A stretch of DNA of 64,000 bases from Ruminococcaceae bacterium UBA4871. Lineage in GTDB: Bacteria; Bacillota; Clostridia; Oscillospirales; Acutalibacteraceae. Location of the stretch: positions 34,262 through 98,261 of the forward strand of contig DHDR01000027.1 of the NCBI GenBank assembly GCA_002399445.1, written 5' to 3'. The position numbers and the translations under genes were made by a program. The notes under the pieces were generated by a model, which saw nothing but the letters and a program-made list of their open reading frames with translations, searched no databases and was not told the origin of the DNA. Numbering within the stretch: the first letter of the stretch is position 1; each line of letters begins with the position of its first letter. Below, one piece after another: positions 16,923 to 25,797 of the stretch.

Positions 16923-17756
16923 TTATGGCTTCAGCAAATGCTCGACTTCATCTGCAGCAGGATCCAGCCACGGCGCATCTATTTCTTCGGCTTCACCACG
17001 GTCAATTTTCGCAGCAATCTGCGGATCAAGCGGGCCGCGTGCCAAAATCTTCAAACGGTACTTTTTCGCCACCTCGTCCAGATGGCTTTCGCCAAACACG
17101 GCAATCTTTTTGCCGCAGTCAGGGCACTGGACATAGCTCATATTTTCAACAACGCCAAGAATCGGCACTTTCATCATGTCGGCCATTGTCACAGCTTTGG
17201 CAACAATCATGGAAACTAATTCCTGTGGAGAAGTCACCACGATGATTCCATCCACCGGAATCGACTGGAACACGGTCAGCGGCACATCCCCTGTTCCCGG
17301 AGGCATATCGACAAAGAGGAAATCAATATCTTTCCAAAGGACATCCGTCCAGAACTGTGTCACCATATTGGCGATAATCGGCCCGCGCCAAACAACCGGA
17401 TCTGTCTCATTTTCCAGCATCAAGTTCACACTGATGACATCAATTCCCTTTTGGCTCTTGCAGGGTAAAATACATTTATCCTGCATCATAGCACGTCCAT
17501 GAATTCCAAATGTTTTCGGTATGGACGGGCCTGTAATATCGGCATCCAAAACACCCGTGTGATAACCGCGGCGGTTCAAAAGGACCGCCATCATAGAAGT
17601 AATCAGGCTCTTGCCAACGCCGCCTTTGCCGCTGATTATACCAATTACTTTTTTGATACTGCTTTTGGGATTTGGTTCTTTCAACAGGCTCTGCGGCTCC
17701 TGCCGCTCCTCACAGTTCTGACTGCAACTGCTGCAATCGTGTGTACATTCACTCAT
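16923..17756 (-). CDS. mrp: Mrp/NBP35-type P-loop ATPase, iron-sulfur cluster carrier
   Basis: Mrp/ApbC proteins bind and hand on 4Fe-4S clusters using ATP. The 277-residue protein has a Cys-rich N-terminal extension (MSECTHDCSSCSQNC), the deviant Walker A loop GKGGVGKS (43-50), the DMPPGTGD switch region and a C-terminal CPDC cluster site. The ATG at 17754-17756 has AGGAG 8 bases upstream; a start 13 codons earlier is possible but has no ribosome site. It has its own promoter. Confidence 0.92.
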   Translation of the reverse strand: MSECTHDCSSCSQNCEERQEPQSLLKEPNPKSSIKKVIGIISGKGGVGKSLITSMMAVLLNRRGYHTGVLDADITGPSIPKTFGIHGRAMMQDKCILPCKSQKGIDVISVNLMLENETDPVVWRGPIIANMVTQFWTDVLWKDIDFLFVDMPPGTGDVPLTVFQSIPVDGIIVVTSPQELVSMIVAKAVTMADMMKVPILGVVENMSYVQCPDCGKKIAVFGESHLDEVAKKYRLKILARGPLDPQIAAKIDRGEAEEIDAPWLDPAADEVEHLLKP

Positions 17757-17806
17757 TTCAATCACTCCTGCCACTTTCATAGGATTTTCTGACATATGCT
17801 ATTTTA

Positions 17807-17835
17807 ATCATAAAGAATAAGAGCCAATTTGTCAA
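17807..17835 (-). promoter_or_regulatory. Promoter for mrp
   Basis: TTGACA, a 17-base spacer, TATGAT on the minus strand, about 45 bases before the chosen start. Confidence 0.72.
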
Positions 17836-17993
17836 ATGACAGACAAAGAATTCATGAGAAAATTCTGCAGCTTTTTACCCGTAGTGATAAAAAGCAGGAT
17901 ATCTCAAATTCACATTTTCACACTGCAGAACCATCTGTTTTTCAAATCAGCCCGGTATCGGAATTTGTAAAAGCTGCCCAGCTGGTTCCAAAT

Positions 17994-18953
17994 TTAAAAC
18001 TCTCTTTTTAAAGGGCGCAGGAAAAGGCTGCTGAGGGCACGATTGGGTTCCTGCCCGCCATTGATAACGGAATCAACTGCCTGACAAATCGGCAGTTCCA
18101 CTTCATATTGGTTTCCCAAATGAAGCAGAGCTGTCACGGTCGGGACACCCTCTGCCAGTTTTTTATAAGGAATCTTCTTGATATAATCCTCGCCGAACTG
18201 CCGGTTATGGCTGTACCGGCTGAAGACAGTCGCTTCATAATCGCCCAAGTGTGCAAGCCCATAAGCGGTTATCTCACGTCCTCCCATGGCTTTGATCAAT
18301 CTGCCAATTTCCCGCGTGCCACGGCTCATCAGGGCTCCTTTCAGCGCAGTCTTATTTAAACCGTCCAGCATACCCGCCGCAATTCCTATCACGTTTTTCG
18401 CTGCGGCACCCACTTCATTTCCAAGCAGATCTTCACCATAATAGAAACGAATCAGCGGACTTTCAAAAAACTGCACCACCCGTTTTTTGACTGCATCAGA
18501 GTCACTGTCAATGACCATGCAGTTCGGAATTCCCTTGAGAAAGTCCTGCACATGGCCGGGGCCAACCCAAATTGCCAAGTCTGTATCCGGCAAAAACTCG
18601 CGCGTTACCTGTGTCAGCCGGAGACCTGTGTCCGCTTCCAGTCCTTTCATGCACAAAACCAGTGTTTTCCCATTGCACTCTCTCGGTGAAAATTCGCGCA
18701 AAAAGTTTCTCAGATTTTGTGCACCAATGGAAATAATGACTGCCTGTGCGGAGGATAAAGCGGCATGCAAATTACTGCTGTAATGCGTGCGGTCCGGAAA
18801 AGTAACCAGCCCGTTTGTATGGGTCTGCACAATCTGTTGAAAATGCGGTGAGCCGGAACGTCCATACAGCGTCACATCATGGCCGCACTGTTCCGCTGCA
18901 TACCAAGCCAGAAAACTTCCCCACCGGCCGCAGCCGCAAACTGTTACATTCAT
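17994..18953 (-). CDS. gpsA: NAD(P)-dependent glycerol-3-phosphate dehydrogenase
   Basis: GpsA reduces dihydroxyacetone phosphate to glycerol-3-phosphate, the backbone of phospholipids. The 319-residue protein has the GCGRWGS dinucleotide loop (7-13) and the catalytic Lys block NEVGAAAKNVIGIAAGM. A GREITAYGLAHLGDYEAT region corresponds to the family's MGLSGLGDL stretch. It is slightly shorter than usual. The start overlaps the histidine kinase stop by 4 bp (ATGA), so it appears to be the third gene of the two-component operon, an uncommon setting for gpsA. Confidence 0.88.
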   Translation of the reverse strand: MNVTVCGCGRWGSFLAWYAAEQCGHDVTLYGRSGSPHFQQIVQTHTNGLVTFPDRTHYSSNLHAALSSAQAVIISIGAQNLRNFLREFSPRECNGKTLVLCMKGLEADTGLRLTQVTREFLPDTDLAIWVGPGHVQDFLKGIPNCMVIDSDSDAVKKRVVQFFESPLIRFYYGEDLLGNEVGAAAKNVIGIAAGMLDGLNKTALKGALMSRGTREIGRLIKAMGGREITAYGLAHLGDYEATVFSRYSHNRQFGEDYIKKIPYKKLAEGVPTVTALLHLGNQYEVELPICQAVDSVINGGQEPNRALSSLFLRPLKREF

Positions 18954-20509
18954 TTCTGTTTTCCCTCCGTTTCATTGTTCTCGACCTGAAGCGGCAGCTT
19001 TTGTTTGACAGCCAATGAAAACCAGAACGTACTTCCTTTTCCGATGGCACTGCGTACTCCATAGGCACCATCATGCAAATCCAAAATGCTTTTCACAATG
19101 GACAGGCCGAGTCCCGTACCAATCTGTGCACGTTTATGCTCCTTATCCACTTTATAGTACCGCTTCCAGATATCCTTAAGTTTCTCTTCCGGAATTCCTT
19201 CTCCGGTATCCGTTACTTCAATACGCACCTGGTTCCCATCCATCACCTGCTGCAGCATGACACGATGGTCGCTGCCAGTATAAGTAATGGCATTATTGAT
19301 TAAGTTATACACAACTTGGGAAATTTTCAGTTCATCTGCGTAGACAACGACATCACAATCAGCGTCAAACGTAAGGACACAGTCTGTCATTTTATCATAA
19401 CGGTGCAAAATATTGCGAATATTGTCCGTCAGGTCGAATTCCGTTTTTTCTATTTTCTGTGTTCCGGACTGCAGCTTACTCAAATCCAGCGTATCGTTCA
19501 CCAGCGCCGTCAGACGGTTCGCTTCATCAATAATAATTTGCACATTTTCCGGTGTATTTTCTCCCGGCAAGTCCCGCATGATCTCCGCATAACCTGAAAT
19601 CATCGTAAGCGGCGTACGCAGATCATGACTGATATTTGCAATTAAGTCCCGCTGGAGCTGCTCCACCTGACCCAGCTCATGGGCAGCATAATTCAGCGTG
19701 TGCCCCAGCTGGGCAATTTCGCTGTAGCCGCTCTCATCGAAAACAACGTCATAGTCTCCAGTTGCAAGCTCTTTTGCAGTTCCATTCAAGCGGATAATTG
19801 GTGCACTGATTCGCTTTGACAAATATAGAGCCAGCAAGGCGCCGACCACAAGCAGGAGCAGCGTGAGCCACATAATCTGGGTACGAATCGTCCGGATTGT
19901 TGCCCTTTGCGGAGTAAGAATGGTATAGAGAAAAATCATGTACTGATTTCCGCTCTCGTCTTTCTGCACAGTTGCATAAACTAATGCACGGTTGGAATCA
20001 TTGTGGATATCATTATTCTTACCTCGGATAACCTCATAGTGCTTTCCACCCTCCATCACAGTTCTCTGCAGCACTTCCATTAAGTGCTCTCCAATCATCA
20101 TGGAAAAACGGTTTGGCGAAAAGTCGCTGTTAAAAAGAATCTTGCCATCAGCCCGCAGCCCAACCGCATAGATTTGACCGCTGCGCGCAGTTTCATCTAT
20201 CACGTTTCCTAAATTAGGGCTGTAAAGGTTTTGCTGGATCGTTTCAGCAGCATTGCTGAGTTCATTCCTTTTCGTATGCTCATAGAATTGGTCAAACAAA
20301 ACCGTTTGAAAAATCCACAGGACCGTCAGCACCAATATTGTAAAAATTACAAATGCACCAAAAATCCGCCATTTAATGCTGACGTTTTTCCAAGAATGAA
20401 AAAACTTTCGCAGTGAAAATAGAAAATCAGACTTTGTTTGCCACTTCGCTTTGATAGTTGAAAAAGTAGAACTGTGCGGCGGGGAAGAAGACTGCTTACT
20501 CTGTTTCAA
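18950..20509 (-). CDS. Membrane sensor histidine kinase
   Basis: A 519-residue two-component sensor. Transmembrane helices are at about 48-72 and 212-231. They flank an extracellular sensor domain of about 140 residues. HAMP follows (about 232-284). The HisKA block has NISHDLRTPL, with the phospho-accepting His at 295. The ATPase domain is near 390-505 (NNAITYT, DTGEGIPEE, GTGLGLSI). It overlaps the response regulator by 14 bp and gpsA by 4 bp. The signal is unknown. Confidence 0.93.
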   Translation of the reverse strand: MKQSKQSSSPPHSSTFSTIKAKWQTKSDFLFSLRKFFHSWKNVSIKWRIFGAFVIFTILVLTVLWIFQTVLFDQFYEHTKRNELSNAAETIQQNLYSPNLGNVIDETARSGQIYAVGLRADGKILFNSDFSPNRFSMMIGEHLMEVLQRTVMEGGKHYEVIRGKNNDIHNDSNRALVYATVQKDESGNQYMIFLYTILTPQRATIRTIRTQIMWLTLLLLVVGALLALYLSKRISAPIIRLNGTAKELATGDYDVVFDESGYSEIAQLGHTLNYAAHELGQVEQLQRDLIANISHDLRTPLTMISGYAEIMRDLPGENTPENVQIIIDEANRLTALVNDTLDLSKLQSGTQKIEKTEFDLTDNIRNILHRYDKMTDCVLTFDADCDVVVYADELKISQVVYNLINNAITYTGSDHRVMLQQVMDGNQVRIEVTDTGEGIPEEKLKDIWKRYYKVDKEHKRAQIGTGLGLSIVKSILDLHDGAYGVRSAIGKGSTFWFSLAVKQKLPLQVENNETEGKQK

Positions 20510-21176
20510 AACGATACCCCACCCCTCTGAGTGTCACAATAAACTTCGCATATGGTCCAAGACTTTTCCGCAGCAGTTTAATATGGGTATCCAGTGTCCG
20601 GTCATCGCCATAGAAATCATACCCCCATACATTGGTAATTAATTGCTCGCGGGTCAGGGCAATATTTCGATTACTAACCATATAAAATAAAAGGTCATAT
20701 TCCTTGGGAGAAAGTTCCGCCTTCCGGCCGTCCACGGTCACAATTCGAGCCGTAAAATCAATGCTGAGGCCCTCGAAAGAAATGGTCTTTTTCTGTGGGC
20801 CGCTTCCCGATTTGGAACGCTTAATGATAGCACTGACGCGCATCATCAATTCTTTCGGGGAAAATGGCTTGACTACATAATCGTCAATGCCAAGTTCAAA
20901 GCCATGAATTTTGTCATATTCCTCTCCGCGTGCAGAAAGCATCAGGACCGGCGCTTCACAAATCTTGCGGATTTCTTTGACTGCTGAGAAACCATCCAAT
21001 TCCGGCATCATGATATCCATAATAATCAAGTCAAAATCACGCGGATGGTCACGGCAGACCTGAATGGCCTCCATTCCGTCCCCCGCTTCTACAATGGAAT
21101 ATCCTTCAAATTCTGCATATTTGCGAATCAGCAAACGGATTTTCTCTTCATCATCAACAACCAAAAGACGATACAT
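20496..21176 (-). CDS. OmpR/PhoB-family response regulator
   Basis: A 226-residue regulator. The receiver domain (1-118) has acidic residues at 9-10, the phospho-acceptor Asp54 in IIMDIMMPELDGF and the conserved Lys in VVKPFSPKEL. The winged-helix DNA-binding domain (about 130-224) contains ELSPKEYDLLFYM and RTLDTHIKLLRKSL. It is first in an RR-HK-gpsA operon with its own promoter. Confidence 0.95.
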   Translation of the reverse strand: MYRLLVVDDEEKIRLLIRKYAEFEGYSIVEAGDGMEAIQVCRDHPRDFDLIIMDIMMPELDGFSAVKEIRKICEAPVLMLSARGEEYDKIHGFELGIDDYVVKPFSPKELMMRVSAIIKRSKSGSGPQKKTISFEGLSIDFTARIVTVDGRKAELSPKEYDLLFYMVSNRNIALTREQLITNVWGYDFYGDDRTLDTHIKLLRKSLGPYAKFIVTLRGVGYRFETE

Positions 21177-21225
21177 CTTAATTCCTCCTCACAAACAGAA
21201 TTTACCTTGCTGTTATTTTCCACTT

Positions 21226-21254
21226 ATTATAGCGTACCTAGACAAAGGCTGCAA
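21226..21254 (-). promoter_or_regulatory. Promoter for the RR-HK-gpsA operon
   Basis: TTGCAG, a 17-base spacer, TATAAT on the minus strand, about 50 bases before the response-regulator start. Confidence 0.75.
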
Positions 21255-21436
21255 ATTCAGTTTGCATAATTATACATCTGTATGGCTTTACCATAAACGC
21301 TCTGTGTGAACAAGCCGTGAAAAACAGGTGTCACCAGATGGAAGCCCCCGCTGTGCTTGCGCCGCATCAAAAAATAAGGTATAGTTATTTTATAGTAAAG
21401 TAGTATCATTTTAATTTATCGGAAAGGAAGAGCCAG

Positions 21437-21874
21437 ATGAAATTATCGACACGCAGCCGCTATGCCTTAGAAGGGATGCTCTATCTTGCCGCTTTCGGCC
21501 AGGACAGGCCTGTTCCGGTGAAAGAGGTTGCTGAAGGCACCTGTATCTCCATGGCTTATCTGGAACAAATTTTTTTTATGCTGAAAAAGTCTGGAATTAC
21601 GTCGACTGTGCGCGGCAGCCACGGCGGCTGTGTACCCGCAAAGCCCCTGAATGAAATCACAGCCGGTATGATTGTGCGCGCAATTGACGGAGCCATTTCC
21701 CCCGTTATCTGCGTTGAAAATCCGGAACAGTGTGACAATCGGCCATCCACTTGCTCTACGCGCCCACTTTGGATGAAAATCACGAAAGCGATTACCGAAA
21801 CTCTGGACAATATTACATTGGAAGATTTGAAAAATGGCTTTTTAAAAGAGAGGGAGGCACAACAGCAGCCATGA
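21437..21874 (+). CDS. Rrf2-family regulator with three conserved cysteines (IscR-like)
   Basis: A 145-residue winged-helix repressor that begins MKLSTRSRYALEGMLYLAA, the Rrf2 signature. The wing carries Cys92, Cys99 and Cys106, the positions and spacing used by IscR/NsrR-type members for an Fe-S cluster, so it probably senses iron-sulfur status or redox/NO. The last codons overlap the second Rrf2 gene by 4 bp. GGAAAGGAAG precedes the ATG. Confidence 0.9.
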   Translation: MKLSTRSRYALEGMLYLAAFGQDRPVPVKEVAEGTCISMAYLEQIFFMLKKSGITSTVRGSHGGCVPAKPLNEITAGMIVRAIDGAISPVICVENPEQCDNRPSTCSTRPLWMKITKAITETLDNITLEDLKNGFLKEREAQQQP

Positions 21875-22281
21875 AAATTTCAACAAAAGGCCGCTATGGT
21901 CTGCGGGCAATTTTAGCTTTGGCCCGCCATGGAGATAGTCTTGTTTCCCTATCCAACATTGCACAGGAAGAAAACCTTTCGCTGAATTATTTAGAAAGTA
22001 TTTTTTCCCAGATGAAACGTGCCGATTTGGTCACTGGTGTAACCGGTGCACAGGGAGGTTACCGGCTTGCCCAAAAGCCATCGGAGATAACCGCTTATCG
22101 AGTACTCCATGTACTGGAAGGAAACATGTCCATTACTGAGCAAAAATCTTCCATGCCCCCCATCCGTCAATATCTTACAAAACATGTTTGGACCATCATT
22201 GACGGAAAAGTTGAGCAGATTTTACATCGTGTGACATTGCAGGACCTGCTCAACTTGGCACAAGGAAAAGATGAAGTTTAA
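21871..22281 (+). CDS. Second Rrf2-family regulator, lacking cysteines
   Basis: A 136-residue Rrf2 protein beginning MKISTKGRYGLRAILALARHG. It keeps the HTH and wing (QGGYRLAQKPSEIT) but has no cysteine anywhere, so it cannot hold the Cys-ligated cluster of its neighbour. The start (ATG at 21871) overlaps the upstream stop as ATGA, indicating coupled expression; a longer frame to 21751 lies inside the first gene. It may heterodimerise with the first protein or be a cluster-free repressor. Both are inferences. Confidence 0.88.
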   Translation: MKISTKGRYGLRAILALARHGDSLVSLSNIAQEENLSLNYLESIFSQMKRADLVTGVTGAQGGYRLAQKPSEITAYRVLHVLEGNMSITEQKSSMPPIRQYLTKHVWTIIDGKVEQILHRVTLQDLLNLAQGKDEV

Positions 22282-22308
22282 ATTTTCTGTAGAATCGGTA
22301 ATGATTGG

Positions 22309-22330
22309 ATAGTAAACATTAATTTACTAT
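22309..22330. promoter_or_regulatory. Perfect inverted repeat upstream of the chemoreceptor gene
   Basis: Arms ATAGTAAA and TTTACTAT are separated by 6 bases. The 8-mer ATAGTAAA also occurs at 21392-21399, just upstream of the Rrf2 pair. It could be an operator; there is no T-run to make it a terminator. Function is unproven. Confidence 0.4.
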
Positions 22331-22514
22331 TTTGTGAATAAAAATTATACAGTTTTATGTATTTCAAACAATTATATAATGTGATTGAAATATTCTGTAC
22401 TAATTAGTGGATTTTTCTGAAAAAATGATATATAATGGGCATAGGTTAGATATATGTAATTAATTAAAAATAATCCTTGTATATCAAATTATTCGCTGAT
22501 CAGGAGAGATCAAT

Positions 22515-24629
22515 ATGCATACTTATGATGGATTGGAGCAAAGCCCCAAAAGGAAAAGCAGTATCCGAGCTAAATTACTCAAACCTCTTCTCTCTGCCGT
22601 AATAATTGCCATTGTAATCATCGCAGCAATTGTCTACAACAATACTTCCAGTATTCTGCTTTCCCGCAGTAAAACGATCCTCAATACAAACAGCAGCAGC
22701 GTAATCAATGAAGTCAGCGGATGGATTAACACTAATCTTGCTGAGTTAAAAGCGGAACGTTCTGCTTTAGAGTATATCGCCCCAGCGAACAATGCTGTCA
22801 TGAAAAATTACTTAAAAAGTACAGTAAAAAAAGATGGCACTTTCCCAGATGGAATGTATGTTGGCAAAACAGATGGTTCTTTGGTTCATCCCGTTACTAC
22901 TGTAAAGGCAGGTTTCGATTCACGGGAACGCGATTGGTATAAAACCGGCATTCATGCAGAAAATTTTACGCTTGGTCCTGTTTACAAAGATGTCAATTCA
23001 CAGCAAAATGTTGTCAGTGCCTCCGGTGAATTGAAAAATAAAAGCGGTCAAGTCATAGGTGTTACAAGTGCTGATATTTCTCTGAAAACAATCACGGGAA
23101 TGGTACAGCCAGTTACAATTGAAAAAACCGGCGGTGTTTTCCTTGTCGACAAAAGTTCAAAAATTGTGATTGGCGCAAAAGATACAAGCGCTGTCGGTGT
23201 TGCCCTTGACCAAGAAAACGACAACAAATATCATTTTGTGTCAAAGGCAATTCAGCAAAATCAAACTGGAATTCAAAACGATAAGAGCGGTAACGAAAAT
23301 CTTTACATGGATATCGAATCGGTCCCCGGGAGCAATTGGGTTGCTGTTTCTTATGCCCCCCGGGCTGAAATCATGCACGATTTAAGTACTTTAACACGCA
23401 ACTTAGTCTTGGCCGCTATTATTACTATCATTGTCCTGATCTGTTTAATTAGTGTTGCTATTCGGCAAATCGTGAGCAACCCGGTCAAGGAAATTGATGC
23501 AACAGCTCAAAAAATCGCAGCCGGAAAACTTGATGAAAAACTCACCTATCATTCGAACGACGAGTTGGGAGAACTCTCTGACAACTTTAATAAGACCGTA
23601 TCACGCCTGCGTAACTATGTAAATTACATTGATGAAATTTCAAGCGTTCTAAATGAGATTGCAAATAACAACTTAAATTATCACTTGAAATATGACTATT
23701 CCGGCGAATTTGCAAAAGTCAAACAGGCTCTTGAAAATATTTCAAATTCTCTAAACAAGACACTTGGTTCCATTCAGCAATCCGCTGAACAAGTTGCCAG
23801 CGGTTCAGACCAAGTTTCTGCCGGAGCCCAGTCACTTAGTCAGGGAGCTACCGAGCAGGCTTCTTCTGTCGAAGAACTGGCATCCACCATTGATTCCATG
23901 TCTAAACAGATTCAAGATACTGCCGACAAAGCCTCAAATGCTAATCAAAGCATGGATTCTGTCAGGAGCCAGCTGCTTGCCAGTAATGAGCAAATGCAGG
24001 AAATGATTCAAGCAATGGGTGATATCAGCGATAACTCTGACCAAATCAGCAAGATTATCAAAACGATTGAGGACATTGCTTTCCAGACCAATATTTTGGC
24101 GCTGAATGCGGCAGTAGAAGCTGCACGCGCCGGTGAAGCCGGCAAAGGATTTTCCGTTGTTGCCGATGAAGTCCGCACTCTTGCCAGTAAATCCGCAGAA
24201 GCTTCCAAAAATACAGCAGCACTGATTGACCGTTCCCTTCACTCAGTAAAGCATGGTTCTCAGATTGCCGATAAAACAGCCCAGTCTCTGATGGCTGCTG
24301 TTGACGGCACCAAAGAAATTGTAGAACGCATCGGCATGATTGCAAATACAGCCAAAAAGCAAGCTACATCGATCCAGCAAGTGACACAGGGCGTCGATCA
24401 AATTTCCAGCGTAATTCAAACGACTTCCGCAACGTCGGAAGAATCTGCAGCAGCATCTGAAGAGCTTTCCGGGCAGGCAGAAATGCTGAAAAAACTTGTT
24501 AACCAGTTCCAGCTCAAAAGCAATGCGGCAGACTCCGCCGCTTCCACACCATCAGCAAGTACAGCCCCTATCAAGAATGTGTCTGGTACCGAAAAAAAGC
24601 CCAATTTACCGGTTAACAGCAAATACTAA
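22515..24629 (+). CDS. Methyl-accepting chemotaxis protein with dCACHE sensor
   Basis: A 704-residue chemoreceptor. Transmembrane helices are at about 23-46 and 293-316. They flank an extracellular Cache-type ligand domain (about 50-285, containing GKTDGSLVHP and SRERDWYKTG). HAMP follows (about 317-370). The long cytoplasmic signalling hairpin has the tip EDIAFQTNILALNAAVEAAR. It would signal through CheA/CheW to flagella or another output; no che or fla genes are nearby. AGGAG precedes the ATG. Confidence 0.94.
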   Translation: MHTYDGLEQSPKRKSSIRAKLLKPLLSAVIIAIVIIAAIVYNNTSSILLSRSKTILNTNSSSVINEVSGWINTNLAELKAERSALEYIAPANNAVMKNYLKSTVKKDGTFPDGMYVGKTDGSLVHPVTTVKAGFDSRERDWYKTGIHAENFTLGPVYKDVNSQQNVVSASGELKNKSGQVIGVTSADISLKTITGMVQPVTIEKTGGVFLVDKSSKIVIGAKDTSAVGVALDQENDNKYHFVSKAIQQNQTGIQNDKSGNENLYMDIESVPGSNWVAVSYAPRAEIMHDLSTLTRNLVLAAIITIIVLICLISVAIRQIVSNPVKEIDATAQKIAAGKLDEKLTYHSNDELGELSDNFNKTVSRLRNYVNYIDEISSVLNEIANNNLNYHLKYDYSGEFAKVKQALENISNSLNKTLGSIQQSAEQVASGSDQVSAGAQSLSQGATEQASSVEELASTIDSMSKQIQDTADKASNANQSMDSVRSQLLASNEQMQEMIQAMGDISDNSDQISKIIKTIEDIAFQTNILALNAAVEAARAGEAGKGFSVVADEVRTLASKSAEASKNTAALIDRSLHSVKHGSQIADKTAQSLMAAVDGTKEIVERIGMIANTAKKQATSIQQVTQGVDQISSVIQTTSATSEESAAASEELSGQAEMLKKLVNQFQLKSNAADSAASTPSASTAPIKNVSGTEKKPNLPVNSKY

Positions 24630-24649
24630 TTTATTTGATAAATTTCATA

Positions 24650-24699
24650 AAGAGATGCGCCTTGATGGAATTCGGAAACTCCATCAAGGCGCATCTCTT
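24650..24699. terminator. Long perfect hairpin between convergent genes
   Basis: A perfect 20-bp stem (24650-24669 with 24680-24699) closes a 10-base loop just after the chemoreceptor stop. U-tracts on both sides are modest, but the stem strength and position between convergent genes fit a bidirectional terminator. Confidence 0.75.
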
Positions 24700-24777
24700 A
24701 TTATCAAAAGCGAATCTGTAAATCAAACTGAAACAGACATCAGGAACAGACTTCCTGCCCATCGAATTCGCTTTGGT

Positions 24778-25740
24778 TTACTCCGTTGCTGCCGTTTTTA
24801 ACAGCGCTTCAGTTTCCGACAGCGTCGGCATTGCAGGGATTCCACCGCGTTTGCCTACGCACAGCGTTGCCGCTGCATTTCCAAACCGGGCAAAAGATTT
24901 CGCTTGTTCTAATGTAATGTTTTCCACAGCAATTCCACTTTGCAGAAATGCAAACAGAAAACCTCCCCAAAACGAATCCCCTGCACCGGTAGTATCCACC
25001 ACTTTGCCTGCAAAGGTTGGCACAATAGTACCGCCTTCTTTAGTACAGACATAAGCACCTTTCCCGCCAAGTGTGACAACCGCCGCTTTTGCATGCTCAA
25101 CCAGTTTTGCCGCCGCATCTTCCGGACGCGCACAGCCGGTCAGCAGTTCCGTTTCCTCATCTGAAATTTTAACCAAATCCATGTACGGCAGTACACTGCG
25201 CATCTGCCGTGCAGCTTCTTCCCGCGAATCCCACAAAGGCGCACGGTAATTGGGATCATAAGAAAGCACACAGCCAGCCTTTTGAGCTGTCTTCAATGCT
25301 TCCAGCGTTGCACTCCGCACAGGTTCTCCCGTTAAAGAAAGGGAACCCGTATGGAAAATCCGGCTATTCTGAATAATATCTTTTCGAAGTTCATCTGGAC
25401 GGAGTTGGGTATCTGCGCCTGGTTTACGCGCAAAGGAAAAATGACGTTCGCCCGCACTGTTCAGAGCGACAAATGCCAGTGTAGTGAAAAAATGATCATC
25501 TACAATCAGTCCTTCAATATTCACACCTTCATTTTGCAGTGTTTCACGCAGATAACTGCCATGCATGTCTGTACCGACTTTTCCCAAAAAAGCTGTCTGT
25601 GCTCCAAGCCGCTGCAAAGCAACCAACACATTTGCTGGTGCACCTCCAGGATTCTGTTCAAACAGCCGCTGACCATTTTCAGAATACCCTTTTTCTGTAA
25701 AATCAATTAATAATTCTCCAAGTGCTGTTACTGTAAACAT
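24778..25740 (-). CDS. scrK: PfkB-family sugar kinase, probable fructokinase
   Basis: This kinase probably phosphorylates fructose released by sucrose phosphorylase. The 320-residue PfkB protein has GELLIDF at the N-terminus, the substrate motif NPGGAPANV, and the ATP/catalytic signature DTTGAGDSFWGG with the general-base Asp. Fructose specificity is inferred from the neighbours (LacI regulator, sucrose phosphorylase, ABC transporter), not from the kinase itself. It is the last gene of the sucrose cluster. Confidence 0.85.
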   Translation of the reverse strand: MFTVTALGELLIDFTEKGYSENGQRLFEQNPGGAPANVLVALQRLGAQTAFLGKVGTDMHGSYLRETLQNEGVNIEGLIVDDHFFTTLAFVALNSAGERHFSFARKPGADTQLRPDELRKDIIQNSRIFHTGSLSLTGEPVRSATLEALKTAQKAGCVLSYDPNYRAPLWDSREEAARQMRSVLPYMDLVKISDEETELLTGCARPEDAAAKLVEHAKAAVVTLGGKGAYVCTKEGGTIVPTFAGKVVDTTGAGDSFWGGFLFAFLQSGIAVENITLEQAKSFARFGNAAATLCVGKRGGIPAMPTLSETEALLKTAATE

Positions 25741-25797
25741 TTTCTTTCCTCTCTAAATTGAAACGAAATTATTCTCTTTGAAACAAACGATTTTTCT

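Noticed and set aside
17829..18011. 60-codon plus-strand frame between mrp and gpsA
   Set aside because: It overlaps the mrp promoter, has no ribosome site and is hydrophilic without a domain.
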